From contig OY782831.1 in assembly GCA_963678375.2 (NCBI GenBank), forward strand, positions 1,240,001 to 1,304,000: a stretch of 64,000 nt of DNA, read 5' to 3'. This stretch comes from JAEKNW01 sp963678375. GTDB lineage: Bacteria; Cloacimonadota; Cloacimonadia; Cloacimonadales; JAFGVF01. The notes under the pieces were generated by a model, which worked only from the letters and a program-made list of their open reading frames with translations, was not told where the DNA came from and searched no databases. A program made the position numbers and the translations under genes. Below are positions 44,204-53,087 of the stretch, in pieces (the first letter of the stretch is position 1; each line of letters opens with the position of its first letter).

Positions 44204-45088
44204 ATGAAAAGAATTATTTTTGGAATAATAATCTTGTTTAGTTTACTGGCTTGTGAAAAATCAGAAAGAGTTAGTGATGCCTATGGTAATTTTGAGTGTG
44301 AAGAAGTAATTGTAAGTTCAGAGGTTATGGGACTTCTTACTTCTTTTGATTTATCAGAGGGAGAGTGGATTAGGGATAAGGAACTTGTTGCCATAATCGA
44401 TACAACAGATAAGCAACTCCTTATCGATGAGCTTCATATCCAGGAGGAAATACTTAATATTAAGTATAAGAAAGCACAGGCAGATCAAGCGCTTATAAGT
44501 CTTGATTTGGATAAAGCTAAGCTGGACACTAAGCGTTATCAGACACTCTTTTCTCAAAATGCGATTGCGAAGGATGTATTAGAAAATTTTCAACACAAGC
44601 AATCACTTCTTTATCAGCAATATAGTAGCTCTAACTTAGCTATATCTCAGATAAAAAAGGAGATTAGTCAAGTTCAAATAAAGATAGAGGAAGCCAAGAG
44701 ACAACTGAACAAGTGTTATATAAAGTCTCCAAATAGTGGTAGACTTCTAGCCAAGTATGTTCAAGCAGGGGAGCTACTAACAGTTGGTAAAGCAATCTTT
44801 AAGCTAGCTAACTTATCAGATACTTATCTAAAGGCATATATAAGTCAGTCACAGCTTAGTGAAATTGCCCTTGAGGATCAAGTAAATATTCTTTATGATT
44901 CAACATCAGGAAGTAAGCAAATTGAGGGTAGAATAGCATATATTAGTTCTCAAGCAGAGTTTACACCCAAGACTATTCAAACAAAAGAAGAAAGGGCAAA
45001 CTTAGTCTATGCCATTAAAATCACTCTGGAATATGATGACTCTATCAAGATAGGAATGCCTGCTGAAGTTATCTTTAAGAGGAAATAG
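44204..45088 (+). CDS. HlyD-family membrane fusion protein, lipoprotein (YbhG-like)
   Basis: 294 residues. The lipobox LFSLLAC places the acylated Cys at 17. A first lipoyl half is at VSSEVMGLLTSFDLSEGEWI, a long alpha-hairpin covers about 70-165, the second lipoyl half is at CYIKSPNSGRLLAKYVQAGE, and a beta-barrel follows. It bridges the inner-membrane exporter to an outer-membrane channel. No TolC gene is in the operon, so an unlinked one must be used. It abuts the ATPase gene at 45088. Confidence 0.92.
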   Translation: MKRIIFGIIILFSLLACEKSERVSDAYGNFECEEVIVSSEVMGLLTSFDLSEGEWIRDKELVAIIDTTDKQLLIDELHIQEEILNIKYKKAQADQALISLDLDKAKLDTKRYQTLFSQNAIAKDVLENFQHKQSLLYQQYSSSNLAISQIKKEISQVQIKIEEAKRQLNKCYIKSPNSGRLLAKYVQAGELLTVGKAIFKLANLSDTYLKAYISQSQLSEIALEDQVNILYDSTSGSKQIEGRIAYISSQAEFTPKTIQTKEERANLVYAIKITLEYDDSIKIGMPAEVIFKRK

Positions 45089-46032
45089 TGAAAAACTCTA
45101 TCCTAATAAAAGACTTAGCTTACTCTTATTCTAACAAGTTAGCAGTTGATATCCCCTTTATGCAAATTGAACAAGGTGATTTGTTTGGTCTAATTGGTGC
45201 TGATGGGGCAGGAAAGACAAGTCTATTTCGTCTATTAGCAAGTCTTTATAAGCCACAAAGGGGTAGAATAGAGGTTTTTGGCCAGGATACTGTCAAAGAT
45301 TATGCTAAGATCCGTAAGTTTACTGGCTATATGCCAAGCAAGTTTTCTCTTTATGAAGACTTAACTGTAAAGGAGAATATAAGTTTTTTTGCCTCAGTTT
45401 TTGAAACTACTTTAGCAAAGAATTATTCCTTGATTGAAGAAGTTTATGTAATGCTAAAGCCTTTTGAAAATAGGCGTGCCGGTAAGCTATCTGGTGGTAT
45501 GAAACAGAAACTTGCTTTATGCTCTGCTTTGATTCATAAACCTAAGTTACTGCTTTTGGATGAACCAACTACTGGGGTTGATCCTGCTTCCAGAAAAGAA
45601 TTTTGGGATATGCTTATAAAATTGCAAAAATCGGGTATTACTATTATTGTTTCTACTCCTTATCTAGATGAAGCTCAACTCTGCAACAAAATTGCTCTTA
45701 TGCATAAATCCAAGCTAATTGCTCAGAAAGAGATTAGTGACTTTATTGCTGATTATCCTAGACCGCTTTTCCACATACAAGCCTCAAATATGCGTGACTT
45801 GACTCAGCAACTTCGTCAGCTCCCTTCCTGTCGTTCTGCTTATAGTTTTGGTGATTGTGTCCATTATCACTGCAAGAATGCTGAAAATCAAAAGCACATA
45901 CAAAAGGATATTGAATCTTATTTACAGAAATTAGGACAAACTAAGATAAGTGTTAAGCAAGAAAACCCCTCAATTGAAGATGTATTTATAGATTATTTAC
46001 AAGGACAGTATTATGATAATGAAAGTAGATAA
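45088..46032 (+). CDS. ABC exporter ATPase 1 (N-terminal half of YbhF-type)
   Basis: 314 residues from GTG 45088. Walker A is GADGAGKTS near 36, the signature is LSGGMKQKLAL and Walker B is LLLLDEPTTGVD. The usual switch His is replaced in STPYLDEAQ, as is normal in this subgroup. A C-terminal domain of about 80 residues follows. In E. coli this and the next ATPase are one fused protein; here they are separate genes with a 20-base overlap. Confidence 0.92.
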   Translation: MKNSILIKDLAYSYSNKLAVDIPFMQIEQGDLFGLIGADGAGKTSLFRLLASLYKPQRGRIEVFGQDTVKDYAKIRKFTGYMPSKFSLYEDLTVKENISFFASVFETTLAKNYSLIEEVYVMLKPFENRRAGKLSGGMKQKLALCSALIHKPKLLLLDEPTTGVDPASRKEFWDMLIKLQKSGITIIVSTPYLDEAQLCNKIALMHKSKLIAQKEISDFIADYPRPLFHIQASNMRDLTQQLRQLPSCRSAYSFGDCVHYHCKNAENQKHIQKDIESYLQKLGQTKISVKQENPSIEDVFIDYLQGQYYDNESR

Positions 46033-46726
46033 TCTAGTAAAGAAGTTTGGTGATTTTACCGCAGTTGATAAGATAAGTTTTCAAGTTGCAAAAGGCGAGA
46101 TATTTGGTTTTCTGGGAGCAAATGGAGCAGGCAAGACTACTGCCATTAAGATGCTTTGTGGTTTGTCCAAACCTACTTCAGGTTCTGCTACTATTGCTGG
46201 TTATGATTTAGGCAAGCAGTCAGAACAAGTTAAATTATCAATTGGCTATATGAGTCAGAAATTCTCTCTCTATGATGACCTCACAATTGCTGAAAATATA
46301 GATTTTTATGGAGGTTTATACAGACTTAAATCTAAGCGATTGAGGGAGAAAAAAGCAAGTATCTTGCATGATTTAGACTTAGAAAAGCAGAAGAATTCTC
46401 TAGTTAAATCCCTTCCTTTAGGCTGGAAGCAGAAGTTGGCTTTTTCTGTAGCTAGTATTCATGACCCTAAGATTCTCTTCCTAGATGAACCAACTTCAGG
46501 TGTAGATCCTATTACCCGAAGACTTTTCTGGGAGATTATTATTGCTACTGCTAATAAGGGTATTACTATCTTTATAACTACTCATTACTTAGATGAAGCT
46601 GAATATTGTGATAGAATCTCTATTATGGTTAACGGTAAAATTATAGCTCTTGATTCACCTGCTAAGCTTAAGAAGCAATTGCAAGTAAAGACGACCGGTG
46701 AAATCTTTGCTAAACTTACAAGGTGA
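46013..46726 (+). CDS. ABC exporter ATPase 2 (C-terminal half of YbhF-type)
   Basis: 237 residues; ATG 46013 lies 7 bases after AAGGA. Walker A is GANGAGKTT, Walker B is ILFLDEPTSGVD and the switch His is in ITTHYLDEAE. The signature is LPLGWKQKL instead of LSGGQ, the degenerate form typical of the second YbhF/RbbA ATPase half. This implies one canonical and one degenerate ATP site in the heterodimer. Confidence 0.92.
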   Translation: MIMKVDNLVKKFGDFTAVDKISFQVAKGEIFGFLGANGAGKTTAIKMLCGLSKPTSGSATIAGYDLGKQSEQVKLSIGYMSQKFSLYDDLTIAENIDFYGGLYRLKSKRLREKKASILHDLDLEKQKNSLVKSLPLGWKQKLAFSVASIHDPKILFLDEPTSGVDPITRRLFWEIIIATANKGITIFITTHYLDEAEYCDRISIMVNGKIIALDSPAKLKKQLQVKTTGEIFAKLTR

Positions 46727-46730
46727 TACT

Positions 46731-47831
46731 ATGAAACACTTTAGTTATTTTATAAAGAAAGAGTTCCTCCATATTTTTAGAGATTCCAGAAGTCTGATTA
46801 TTCTTTTTGCTTTGCCTCTTATTCAGATTATTCTCTTTGGCTTTGCCCTTACTAATGAGATAAAGAATGTTAATTTTGCAGTCTATGATAAGTCAAAGTC
46901 TGCTCTTTCCCAAAGACTTATCAATAAACTGAATGCTACTGATTATTTTACTTTGCAAGCCTATATAGAAAATGAAGATAGCTTGGAAGAAGCTCTAATA
47001 AGTAATCAGAACAAACTTGTTTTAGTCATTGATAGCAAATTTGCTAAAGTCCATCCTCAAGCTAGACAAGGCAAACTTCAGCTTTTGTTGGATGCTTCTG
47101 ACCCAAATATTGCTAGTAATATCAGAGCTTATGTCAATAATATTGTTGGTGATTTTACCAGGGAAGAGTTTTTGCAACAGCAAGATAATCAAGTGATTAC
47201 TTCTAAAATGTTTTATAATTCTCAAGTAAAAACTGCTTACTTCTTTATCCCAGGTTTGATGGCTTTTATCCTAACCCTTATATCTGCCTTTATGACTTCT
47301 ATTACTCTTACCAGAGAAAAAGAACTTGGAAATATGGAAATCTTGCTAATATCTCCTCTAAAACCTTATCAAATTATTGTAGGGAAAGTTATCCCTTATG
47401 CTATACTCTCCCTTGTCAATATTGCTAATATTCTGCTTCTTGGTAAATATGTCTTCGGAATGCCCTTTAATGGTTCTTTAAGCTTACTTGTCTTAGAGTC
47501 AAGTCTCTTTTTACTTAATAGTCTGTCTTTGGGTATCCTTATCTCTTCCTTTACTGAGAGCAGACAAGTAGCTATGATGATTGCTCTCGCAGGCTTACTC
47601 CTGCCTACAATGTTGCTTTCTGGTTTTATCTTTCCCATTTCTAATATGCCTAAAATTCTGCAAGTATTCTCTCAATTCATTCCAGCTACCCACTTCATCA
47701 CCATCCTTAAAGGTATCATGATTAAAGGAGTAGGAATCTCTTATCTAGTCAAAGAAACTTCCATCCTTGCCATACTTACTATTCTCTTTATTGCAATTGC
47801 TATAAAAAAATTTAATGTGAGGCTAGATTAA
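46731..47831 (+). CDS. ABC-2 exporter permease (YbhS-like)
   Basis: 366 residues from ATG 46731, with AAGGTG at 46720-46725; the earlier in-frame start at 46698 lies inside the ATPase gene and is rejected. An N-terminal membrane helix, a large extracytoplasmic domain (about 50-170), then five to six C-terminal helices. TREKELGNMEILLISPLKPYQ is the signature cytoplasmic loop of the ABC2_membrane_3 family. Stop and next start overlap (TAATG). Confidence 0.93.
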   Translation: MKHFSYFIKKEFLHIFRDSRSLIILFALPLIQIILFGFALTNEIKNVNFAVYDKSKSALSQRLINKLNATDYFTLQAYIENEDSLEEALISNQNKLVLVIDSKFAKVHPQARQGKLQLLLDASDPNIASNIRAYVNNIVGDFTREEFLQQQDNQVITSKMFYNSQVKTAYFFIPGLMAFILTLISAFMTSITLTREKELGNMEILLISPLKPYQIIVGKVIPYAILSLVNIANILLLGKYVFGMPFNGSLSLLVLESSLFLLNSLSLGILISSFTESRQVAMMIALAGLLLPTMLLSGFIFPISNMPKILQVFSQFIPATHFITILKGIMIKGVGISYLVKETSILAILTILFIAIAIKKFNVRLD

Positions 47832-48916
47832 TGAGAATCCTATTCATACTTATTAAAAAAGAACTTAAGCAAATATTTCGAAATAAAGGCATGCTTCCCA
47901 TTATTTTTCTTATGCCTATTATTCAACTTCTAATTCTGGCTAATGCAACAAACTATGAAATAAAGAATATTGATGTGACTATTCTGGATTACGGGGAGAA
48001 TGCTTTTATCCCTAAATTAGCTTCCCAACTTAACCATAATAAGAATTTCACTCTTAGATCAGTGGCCTATAATTACCCTTCTGCTATTGCAGATTTGGAT
48101 AAAGGGAAAGTGGATGCTATTATAGCTTTCTCTAATGATTTTTCTCTTGAAAAGATTAATGAAAATGCTAGAATTCAAGTTATTGTTAATGCCATCGATG
48201 GATCTTCTTCTGCAATTATTCTCAGCTATCTTTCAAACTTCTTACAGGGTTATGTCAAGCAAGACATTACTCCTCCTTTGATTCAGATTCAATATACCAA
48301 TAAATTTAATCCAAAACTTGATTATAAGACTGTTATGATACCAGGGATTCTAGTTGTACTTGTCTCGGTTATTAGTGTCTTTCTTACTGCAATGAATGTG
48401 GTGAGAGAAAAGGAAATTGGTACTATTGATCAATTAAATGTTTCTCCTATTACTAAACTGCAATTCATCGGAGGGAAAGTTATTCCAATGGTGATTATAG
48501 GACTGGGAGAACTAATGTTTGGGATTGTTATTGGAAGACTTATCTATGGTATTCCTTTCCTTGGTAATCCTCTGACTGTATTGATCTTCGCTTTGCTGTA
48601 TCTTTGGTTAATGCTGTCCTTGGGACTTATTATTTCTATTCATGCAGAAACTCAACAACAAGCTATGCTGATTGCTTATGTTTTTTTAGTAGTTTTTATC
48701 ATGTTTTCAGGTCTCTTCACCTCTGTTGAAAGTATGCCAGTATGGGCAAATTACATCTCGCAATCAATCCCTGTCACACATTTTATAAAGGTTATGAGAT
48801 CTGTGATGCTTAAGGCTACTCCCCTTAACTATCTACTGAAAGAAGCATTTATTTTGCTAGGAATGGGAGGTATGCTGTTTAGTTTGGCTGTATGGAGATA
48901 TAAGAAAGAGGATTAA
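47831..48916 (+). CDS. ABC-2 exporter permease (YbhR-like)
   Basis: 361 residues, homologous to the previous permease. It has VREKEIGTIDQLNVSPITKLQ and the same topology of one helix, an outer domain and C-terminal helices. The two form the membrane channel of the tripartite exporter. Substrates of relatives include some antibiotics and cations; the one here is unknown. It is the last gene of the operon. Confidence 0.93.
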   Translation: MRILFILIKKELKQIFRNKGMLPIIFLMPIIQLLILANATNYEIKNIDVTILDYGENAFIPKLASQLNHNKNFTLRSVAYNYPSAIADLDKGKVDAIIAFSNDFSLEKINENARIQVIVNAIDGSSSAIILSYLSNFLQGYVKQDITPPLIQIQYTNKFNPKLDYKTVMIPGILVVLVSVISVFLTAMNVVREKEIGTIDQLNVSPITKLQFIGGKVIPMVIIGLGELMFGIVIGRLIYGIPFLGNPLTVLIFALLYLWLMLSLGLIISIHAETQQQAMLIAYVFLVVFIMFSGLFTSVESMPVWANYISQSIPVTHFIKVMRSVMLKATPLNYLLKEAFILLGMGGMLFSLAVWRYKKED

Positions 48917-49158
48917 GGGGTAAGTGTTTGTTAATGAAATCGGCTTAAGATCAAGTAGGGTATAAGGAGCATATATATCTTTACTATGGTGTGTCTATTG
49001 ACTCTTAGTCTAATACCTGCTTAATAGATATCCAATAAATGCCCAATAGAGGTTTAATAGAAAGTTAAAAGCAATCCATAATCTACACATCCTAAATCTT
49101 CGTTGAATAGAGACCAAACAAAAGAAGTGGTCCTTATAAGTATATAGTGAAAAAGAAA

Positions 49159-49182
49159 AAGGGTGAATCTTATTTCACCCTT
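49159..49182 (-). terminator. Intrinsic terminator of the ptb operon (minus strand)
   Basis: AAGGGTGAA (49159-49167) and TTCACCCTT (49174-49182) form a 9-bp stem with a 6-base loop. On the minus strand the stem runs into a T-rich tail (complement of 49149-49160). The remainder of the 48917-49205 spacer shows nothing. Confidence 0.88.
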
Positions 49183-49205
49183 ATAATATTTTTATTAGTT
49201 TATTA

Positions 49206-50108
49206 TTAATTATTAGATACTAATAAACCCATGGCCATACAGAGCATTTTTGTTTCACCTGAATCAGCTCTTGATGGAATAAGAATTGGCACTTTAGTAC
49301 CCATAACAGCATGAGCTACACGATAGTTACAGTAATAAGTAAGCATTTTTCCATAAATATTTCCAGCTTCAATATTAGGAACTATCATAACATCAGCTTT
49401 ACCACCAACAGGTGAGTTAATTCCTTTAATCTTACATGCTTCTTCATCGATAGCATTATCGAAAGCTAATGGTCCATCAACAGTACATCCTTTAATTTGA
49501 CCTCTTTTATTCATTGCAGAGATAAGGGCTGCATCAATAGTAGCTGGCATTTTAGGGTTAACTTTTTCAACAGCACAGATAAGGGCTACTTTAGGATCTT
49601 CAATACCGAAAGCACGAGCTACTTGAGCTCCACTATTAACAATAGCAACTTTTTCTGCTAAATCTGGTAATAAGTTGATGCCTCCATCACCCATGAAAAG
49701 AATCTTTTCAGGATGTTCATAAGCTAGAATATCACAGATAACTTTACTTGTTCTAATACCTTTTTCTTTATCAAGAACAGCTTTAAGTAAGAGAGCAGTA
49801 TCTGCTTTACCTTTAAGAATGACATGTCCTTTATTTTCTTTAGCTAATCTAACACTTTCTTTACAGGCTGCTACTAAATCACTGCCAGTATCGACAATCT
49901 CAAAAGTATCTGCTATCTCAGGAGCCATAGATTGCAATAGATGCTTAATTTTATCTGCATCTCCAACGAGAATACTGTCACAAAGACCTTCAGTTTTTGC
50001 TAAAATAGCTGCTTCGATAGGAAGCTCACCTTGAGCTCCAGCTATGATGGCTTTTTTACCTTCTATAGCTTTGGCAGCATCTAACATTTCTGTAAAGTTC
50101 TTAATCAT
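49206..50108 (-). CDS. ptb: Phosphate butyryltransferase / phosphate acyltransferase
   Basis: 300 residues of the PTA_PTB fold at the usual Ptb length. It has KGKADTALLLKAVLDKE near 100, FMGDGGINLLPDL near 146, and DGPLAFDNAI and PVGGKADVMIVPNIEAGN in the C-terminal half. It swaps acyl groups between CoA and phosphate, feeding acyl-phosphate to a kinase for ATP. Choice between butyryl and acetyl substrate cannot be made here. It sits 12 bases after the sigma gene; the kinase partner is not in the window. Confidence 0.88.
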   Translation of the reverse strand: MIKNFTEMLDAAKAIEGKKAIIAGAQGELPIEAAILAKTEGLCDSILVGDADKIKHLLQSMAPEIADTFEIVDTGSDLVAACKESVRLAKENKGHVILKGKADTALLLKAVLDKEKGIRTSKVICDILAYEHPEKILFMGDGGINLLPDLAEKVAIVNSGAQVARAFGIEDPKVALICAVEKVNPKMPATIDAALISAMNKRGQIKGCTVDGPLAFDNAIDEEACKIKGINSPVGGKADVMIVPNIEAGNIYGKMLTYYCNYRVAHAVMGTKVPILIPSRADSGETKMLCMAMGLLVSNN

Positions 50109-50120
50109 TTCTCCTCCATT

Positions 50121-50981
50121 TTATATATCTTGATTTTTAAAATATTCTTCGAATTTTTCTTTGTGGTGGGATATTTTATCCCTAATTTTCTCTAATGCAA
50201 TAATTTGAAGCTGACGAACACGTTCTCTTGATAGTCCCATCTTCTCAGCAATTTGGGCAAAGTTCTCTGATTTACTATCTTTAAGTCCGAAGTATGAGTT
50301 AATAATGAACTTCTCTCTAGGACTCAATGACTCAATAGCGTTATCAATTTCACTTGTAATTTTCTCTTTGTAATAAATAGATTGAGGATCTTGAGATTCA
50401 GTGTTGCTAATAAAATCTCCCAGCGAAAGGCTATCATCAGAACCAATCTTTGAATCCATAGATAATGTATCAACTATCTGGTGTTTGAGCTTTTTTATTA
50501 TTTTCTCATTAATATCAGTATTATTGCTTAATTCATGGTCTGATGCATGCCGTCCAGTTTTGGTATAAATAGAAGACTCTGTAGATTTAAGTTTATATGC
50601 AGTGTTTATTTTTCCTAAAGGAACTTTTATCATGGAGCTTCTTTCAGCAACAGCTTGCATTATTTTTTGTTTAATCCACCATATTGCATAGGAAATAAGT
50701 TTAATATTTTTATCTGGGTCGAACTTTTGTATTGCTCTAATCAGGCCTAAGTTACCTTCACTGATAAGTTCTGATAAGGTTAGTCCTCTATTCTGATATT
50801 TTGCAGCAATTTTTACTACAAATTTTAAATTTGCTTGCAGAAGCTTATTCATAGCATCTTGATCACCCTTAGCTGCTTTTACAGCTAGAGCATTCTCTTC
50901 TTCTCTGGTATATGTACCAAATTTCGAGATCTGGTTTAAATAGCTCTGAAGAGCTTTGTCCGCAAATACATTCTCACTCAT
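50121..50981 (-). CDS. Sigma-70 family RNA polymerase sigma factor, compact RpoD/RpoS-type
   Basis: 286 residues. Region 1.2 is at 8-40, and region 2 includes LKFVVKIAAKYQNRGLTLSELISEGNLGLI and ISYAIWWIKQKIMQAV (2.4). Region 3 is near 125-195, and region 4 has FAQIAEKMGLSRERVRQLQIIALEKIR. Size and region 1.2 match the short primary sigma factors of the FCB group, so this may be the housekeeping sigma. Its position after an NlpD-like gene copies nlpD-rpoS of proteobacteria, so a stress sigma is the alternative. Confidence 0.9.
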   Translation of the reverse strand: MSENVFADKALQSYLNQISKFGTYTREEENALAVKAAKGDQDAMNKLLQANLKFVVKIAAKYQNRGLTLSELISEGNLGLIRAIQKFDPDKNIKLISYAIWWIKQKIMQAVAERSSMIKVPLGKINTAYKLKSTESSIYTKTGRHASDHELSNNTDINEKIIKKLKHQIVDTLSMDSKIGSDDSLSLGDFISNTESQDPQSIYYKEKITSEIDNAIESLSPREKFIINSYFGLKDSKSENFAQIAEKMGLSRERVRQLQIIALEKIRDKISHHKEKFEEYFKNQDI

Positions 50982-51006
50982 ATTAATCTCCTAAACTCTG
51001 GCTCGG

Positions 51007-51993
51007 TTAAATCTTTTGTAGAGAATTTATCTCAGATATGATTTTTGCCGGGTCGATAGGTTTATTGTTTACTCTAATCTCAAAATGGAGATGAGGTCCA
51101 GTCGATCTCCCTGTTGAGCCTAAACGAGCAATAACATCACCCTTGTTTACTTTATCACTTTTTTTGACTAGATTTATTTCATTATGAGCATAGACAGTAA
51201 CTACGTTATTACCATGCTCAACAAGAATTATGTTCCCATAATCTTTTAAAAAACCAGTGTAACTGACAGTACCACTATAAGCAACTTTAATTTGAGTACC
51301 TGGTGGTGCTGAAATATCTATCCCCTTGTGAAGTCTTCCTCCTCTCATACCAAAAGGAGATGATATTCTACCCGATACAGGCAGAATAAAGGCATTTTTC
51401 CAATCTTCAGGGAAATCGCTTGTTCTTCCTGCATTTGGAGAGGAGTATTTATTAGTAGAATTTTTGTTTTTTACTGTTTCTACTTTAGCTACCTTGTTAG
51501 TCTTTTTTGCATTAGCTATTTTAATCTTTTGAACTTTTTTGGGTTCGTTTCTCTTGATATAAAGCTCTTGGTCAATGTTTATAATATCTGAACTTAAATT
51601 ATTTAAGTCTTTCAGCTGTGAAACTGTTAAAGCAAAATTCCTACTAATGCTATAAAGGTTATCACCTGGCTGGACAATATAAACTAAGCCGTCTTTTACT
51701 TTTCTTGTATTATATTCTTTTTTAACGATTTGGTCATTCTTTACAAGAGTTTCCTTTTTAGCTAAATCATGATTAGCTAGTGGAATAAACAATCTTTCAC
51801 CAATAATTAAATCATCATAGTATTTATCATTATAATATTTAATATCTGAAATAGATACTTTATACTCTTTGCTAATTTTAGTTAAGGTGTCACCTCTTTT
51901 AACTATATATATGAAGCCTTCACTTTTACCTTTATTTAAAGAGCATCCCATGATACTTATGACTATTATGATAATTAAAAGCTTAAAGTTCAT
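51007..51993 (-). CDS. NlpD-like lipoprotein with two LysM domains and M23 peptidase domain
   Basis: 328 residues. The lipobox SIMGC puts the acylated Cys at 17. LysM 1 starts YIVKRGDTLTKISKEY near 29 and LysM 2 starts YIVQPGDNLYSISRNF near 105. The M23 domain has HKGIDISAPPG and HLHFEIR, with the zinc-binding His/Asp and HxH present, so it should be an active endopeptidase rather than a degenerate NlpD activator. It overlaps acyP by 4 bases and precedes the sigma gene by 25. Confidence 0.93.
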   Translation of the reverse strand: MNFKLLIIIIVISIMGCSLNKGKSEGFIYIVKRGDTLTKISKEYKVSISDIKYYNDKYYDDLIIGERLFIPLANHDLAKKETLVKNDQIVKKEYNTRKVKDGLVYIVQPGDNLYSISRNFALTVSQLKDLNNLSSDIINIDQELYIKRNEPKKVQKIKIANAKKTNKVAKVETVKNKNSTNKYSSPNAGRTSDFPEDWKNAFILPVSGRISSPFGMRGGRLHKGIDISAPPGTQIKVAYSGTVSYTGFLKDYGNIILVEHGNNVVTVYAHNEINLVKKSDKVNKGDVIARLGSTGRSTGPHLHFEIRVNNKPIDPAKIISEINSLQKI

Positions 51994-52259
51994 CTTATTT
52001 CAAAACCTTCGTGGTCTTTTTCAAGAGGGATTTCAAATGAAGTAATATTATCTACTCTTGAAAAAAAATTTCCTTTACTAACTTCATGAATAAAAAGCTC
52101 TATTGAATCCGAATCTCCTGTAGCTAAGATATAGACATCCCTTGAGTATCTATTCTTAACATACCCAGAAATATTGAATTGGTGAGCTAGATTCAAGACA
52201 AATCTTCTAAACCCTACACCTTGGACTTTTCCTGTAACTACAATTTCGCAACTTATCAT
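51990..52259 (-). CDS. acyP: Acylphosphatase
   Basis: 89 residues. GKVQGVGFRRFV carries the phosphate-binding Arg near 18, and YVKN gives the catalytic Asn at 36. It hydrolyses acyl-phosphates, which is notable because the operon ends with ptb, an acyl-phosphate producer. The start codon is preceded by a promoter so close that the mRNA may be leaderless. Confidence 0.92.
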   Translation of the reverse strand: MISCEIVVTGKVQGVGFRRFVLNLAHQFNISGYVKNRYSRDVYILATGDSDSIELFIHEVSKGNFFSRVDNITSFEIPLEKDHEGFEIR

Positions 52260-52265
52260 AATGCT

Positions 52266-52295
52266 AGGTTACAGAATCTACGAAATAGATGTCAA
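52266..52295 (-). promoter_or_regulatory. Promoter of the acyP-nlpD-sigma-ptb operon, possibly leaderless
   Basis: On the minus strand, TTGACA (52295-52290) and TAACCT (52271-52266) are 18 bases apart. The ATG at 52259 lies at the expected transcription start, and no ribosome site precedes it. Confidence 0.5.
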
Positions 52296-52424
52296 GATAA
52301 AATTTTATAATTTGTAAAAAACTATATTAAAGACGAATTAGCTTATATGCTTTTCTTAATTACAAATTACATTTTTAGTTAAATAGCTAGAATATGAATA
52401 ATTATAAAGAGCTTTTTAATCAGA

Positions 52425-53087
52425 CTAAGGGAGCTCATCATCATCATGGTTTAGTTGAGACTTCAGATAATCAGAAAAATCAGAATAAGCAAAGCCTTTT
52501 CTCATCATATAGGAACAGCATTTGTTGTAGATATCCTTGCTTCCTCTATTTTTGTAAATTCTAATTGCCTTAAGAATATTCTCTTGTATTATATTTATCT
52601 TGGCTTGTTTATCATATTGACGAAGTAACTCTTGGTCGATAAGGTCTTGCCCTATACCTTTTATTTTTAATTTATACTTGATTTCGGTCTTACTTTTACC
52701 TAAATCAATCATAGATCTTACAAAAAGCTCTGCAAGCCTACTATCAGAAATAAAGTTTTTATCTAAGCAGAATTCAATAACTGAGTCTAAAATAGATTTA
52801 TGTAGTTTAAGCTTTTTAAGATAGTTACGAGATTCAAGTTCTGAGTGTTCTTGCTTAGCAAGGTAATTGAAAAGTCTATCTCTTGAATAGTTATATAATA
52901 GGTTTTTAATTTCCTTGAAGTCTTCGTTGTTAATTTCATTATAATTCAAGTAAGATCTGAGGAGTTTTTTAGGTAAAACTCCCCAGATTCTGTCATCAAT
53001 ATAAACTTCAAAAAGTGTTTTTGAATTAAATTTAGTTTTAAAATTAATCTTCACTTTCGGTTGCTGAGTCTTCACCTTCATCTTCAA
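52425..53087 (-). CDS. recX: Regulatory protein RecX
   Basis: 220 residues with the three-helix repeats of RecX: SELESRNYLKKLKLHKSILDSVIEFC, then FISDSRLAELFVRSMIDLGKSKTEIKYKLKIKGIGQDLI, and a C-terminal repeat. It restrains RecA filaments. The ATG 53087 start overlaps recA by 44 bases; GTG 53054 is a possible later start with a 10-base overlap. The first 20 residues are basic and unlike relatives, which leaves the start open. Confidence 0.85.
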   Translation of the reverse strand: MKMKVKTQQPKVKINFKTKFNSKTLFEVYIDDRIWGVLPKKLLRSYLNYNEINNEDFKEIKNLLYNYSRDRLFNYLAKQEHSELESRNYLKKLKLHKSILDSVIEFCLDKNFISDSRLAELFVRSMIDLGKSKTEIKYKLKIKGIGQDLIDQELLRQYDKQAKINIIQENILKAIRIYKNRGSKDIYNKCCSYMMRKGFAYSDFSDYLKSQLNHDDDELP

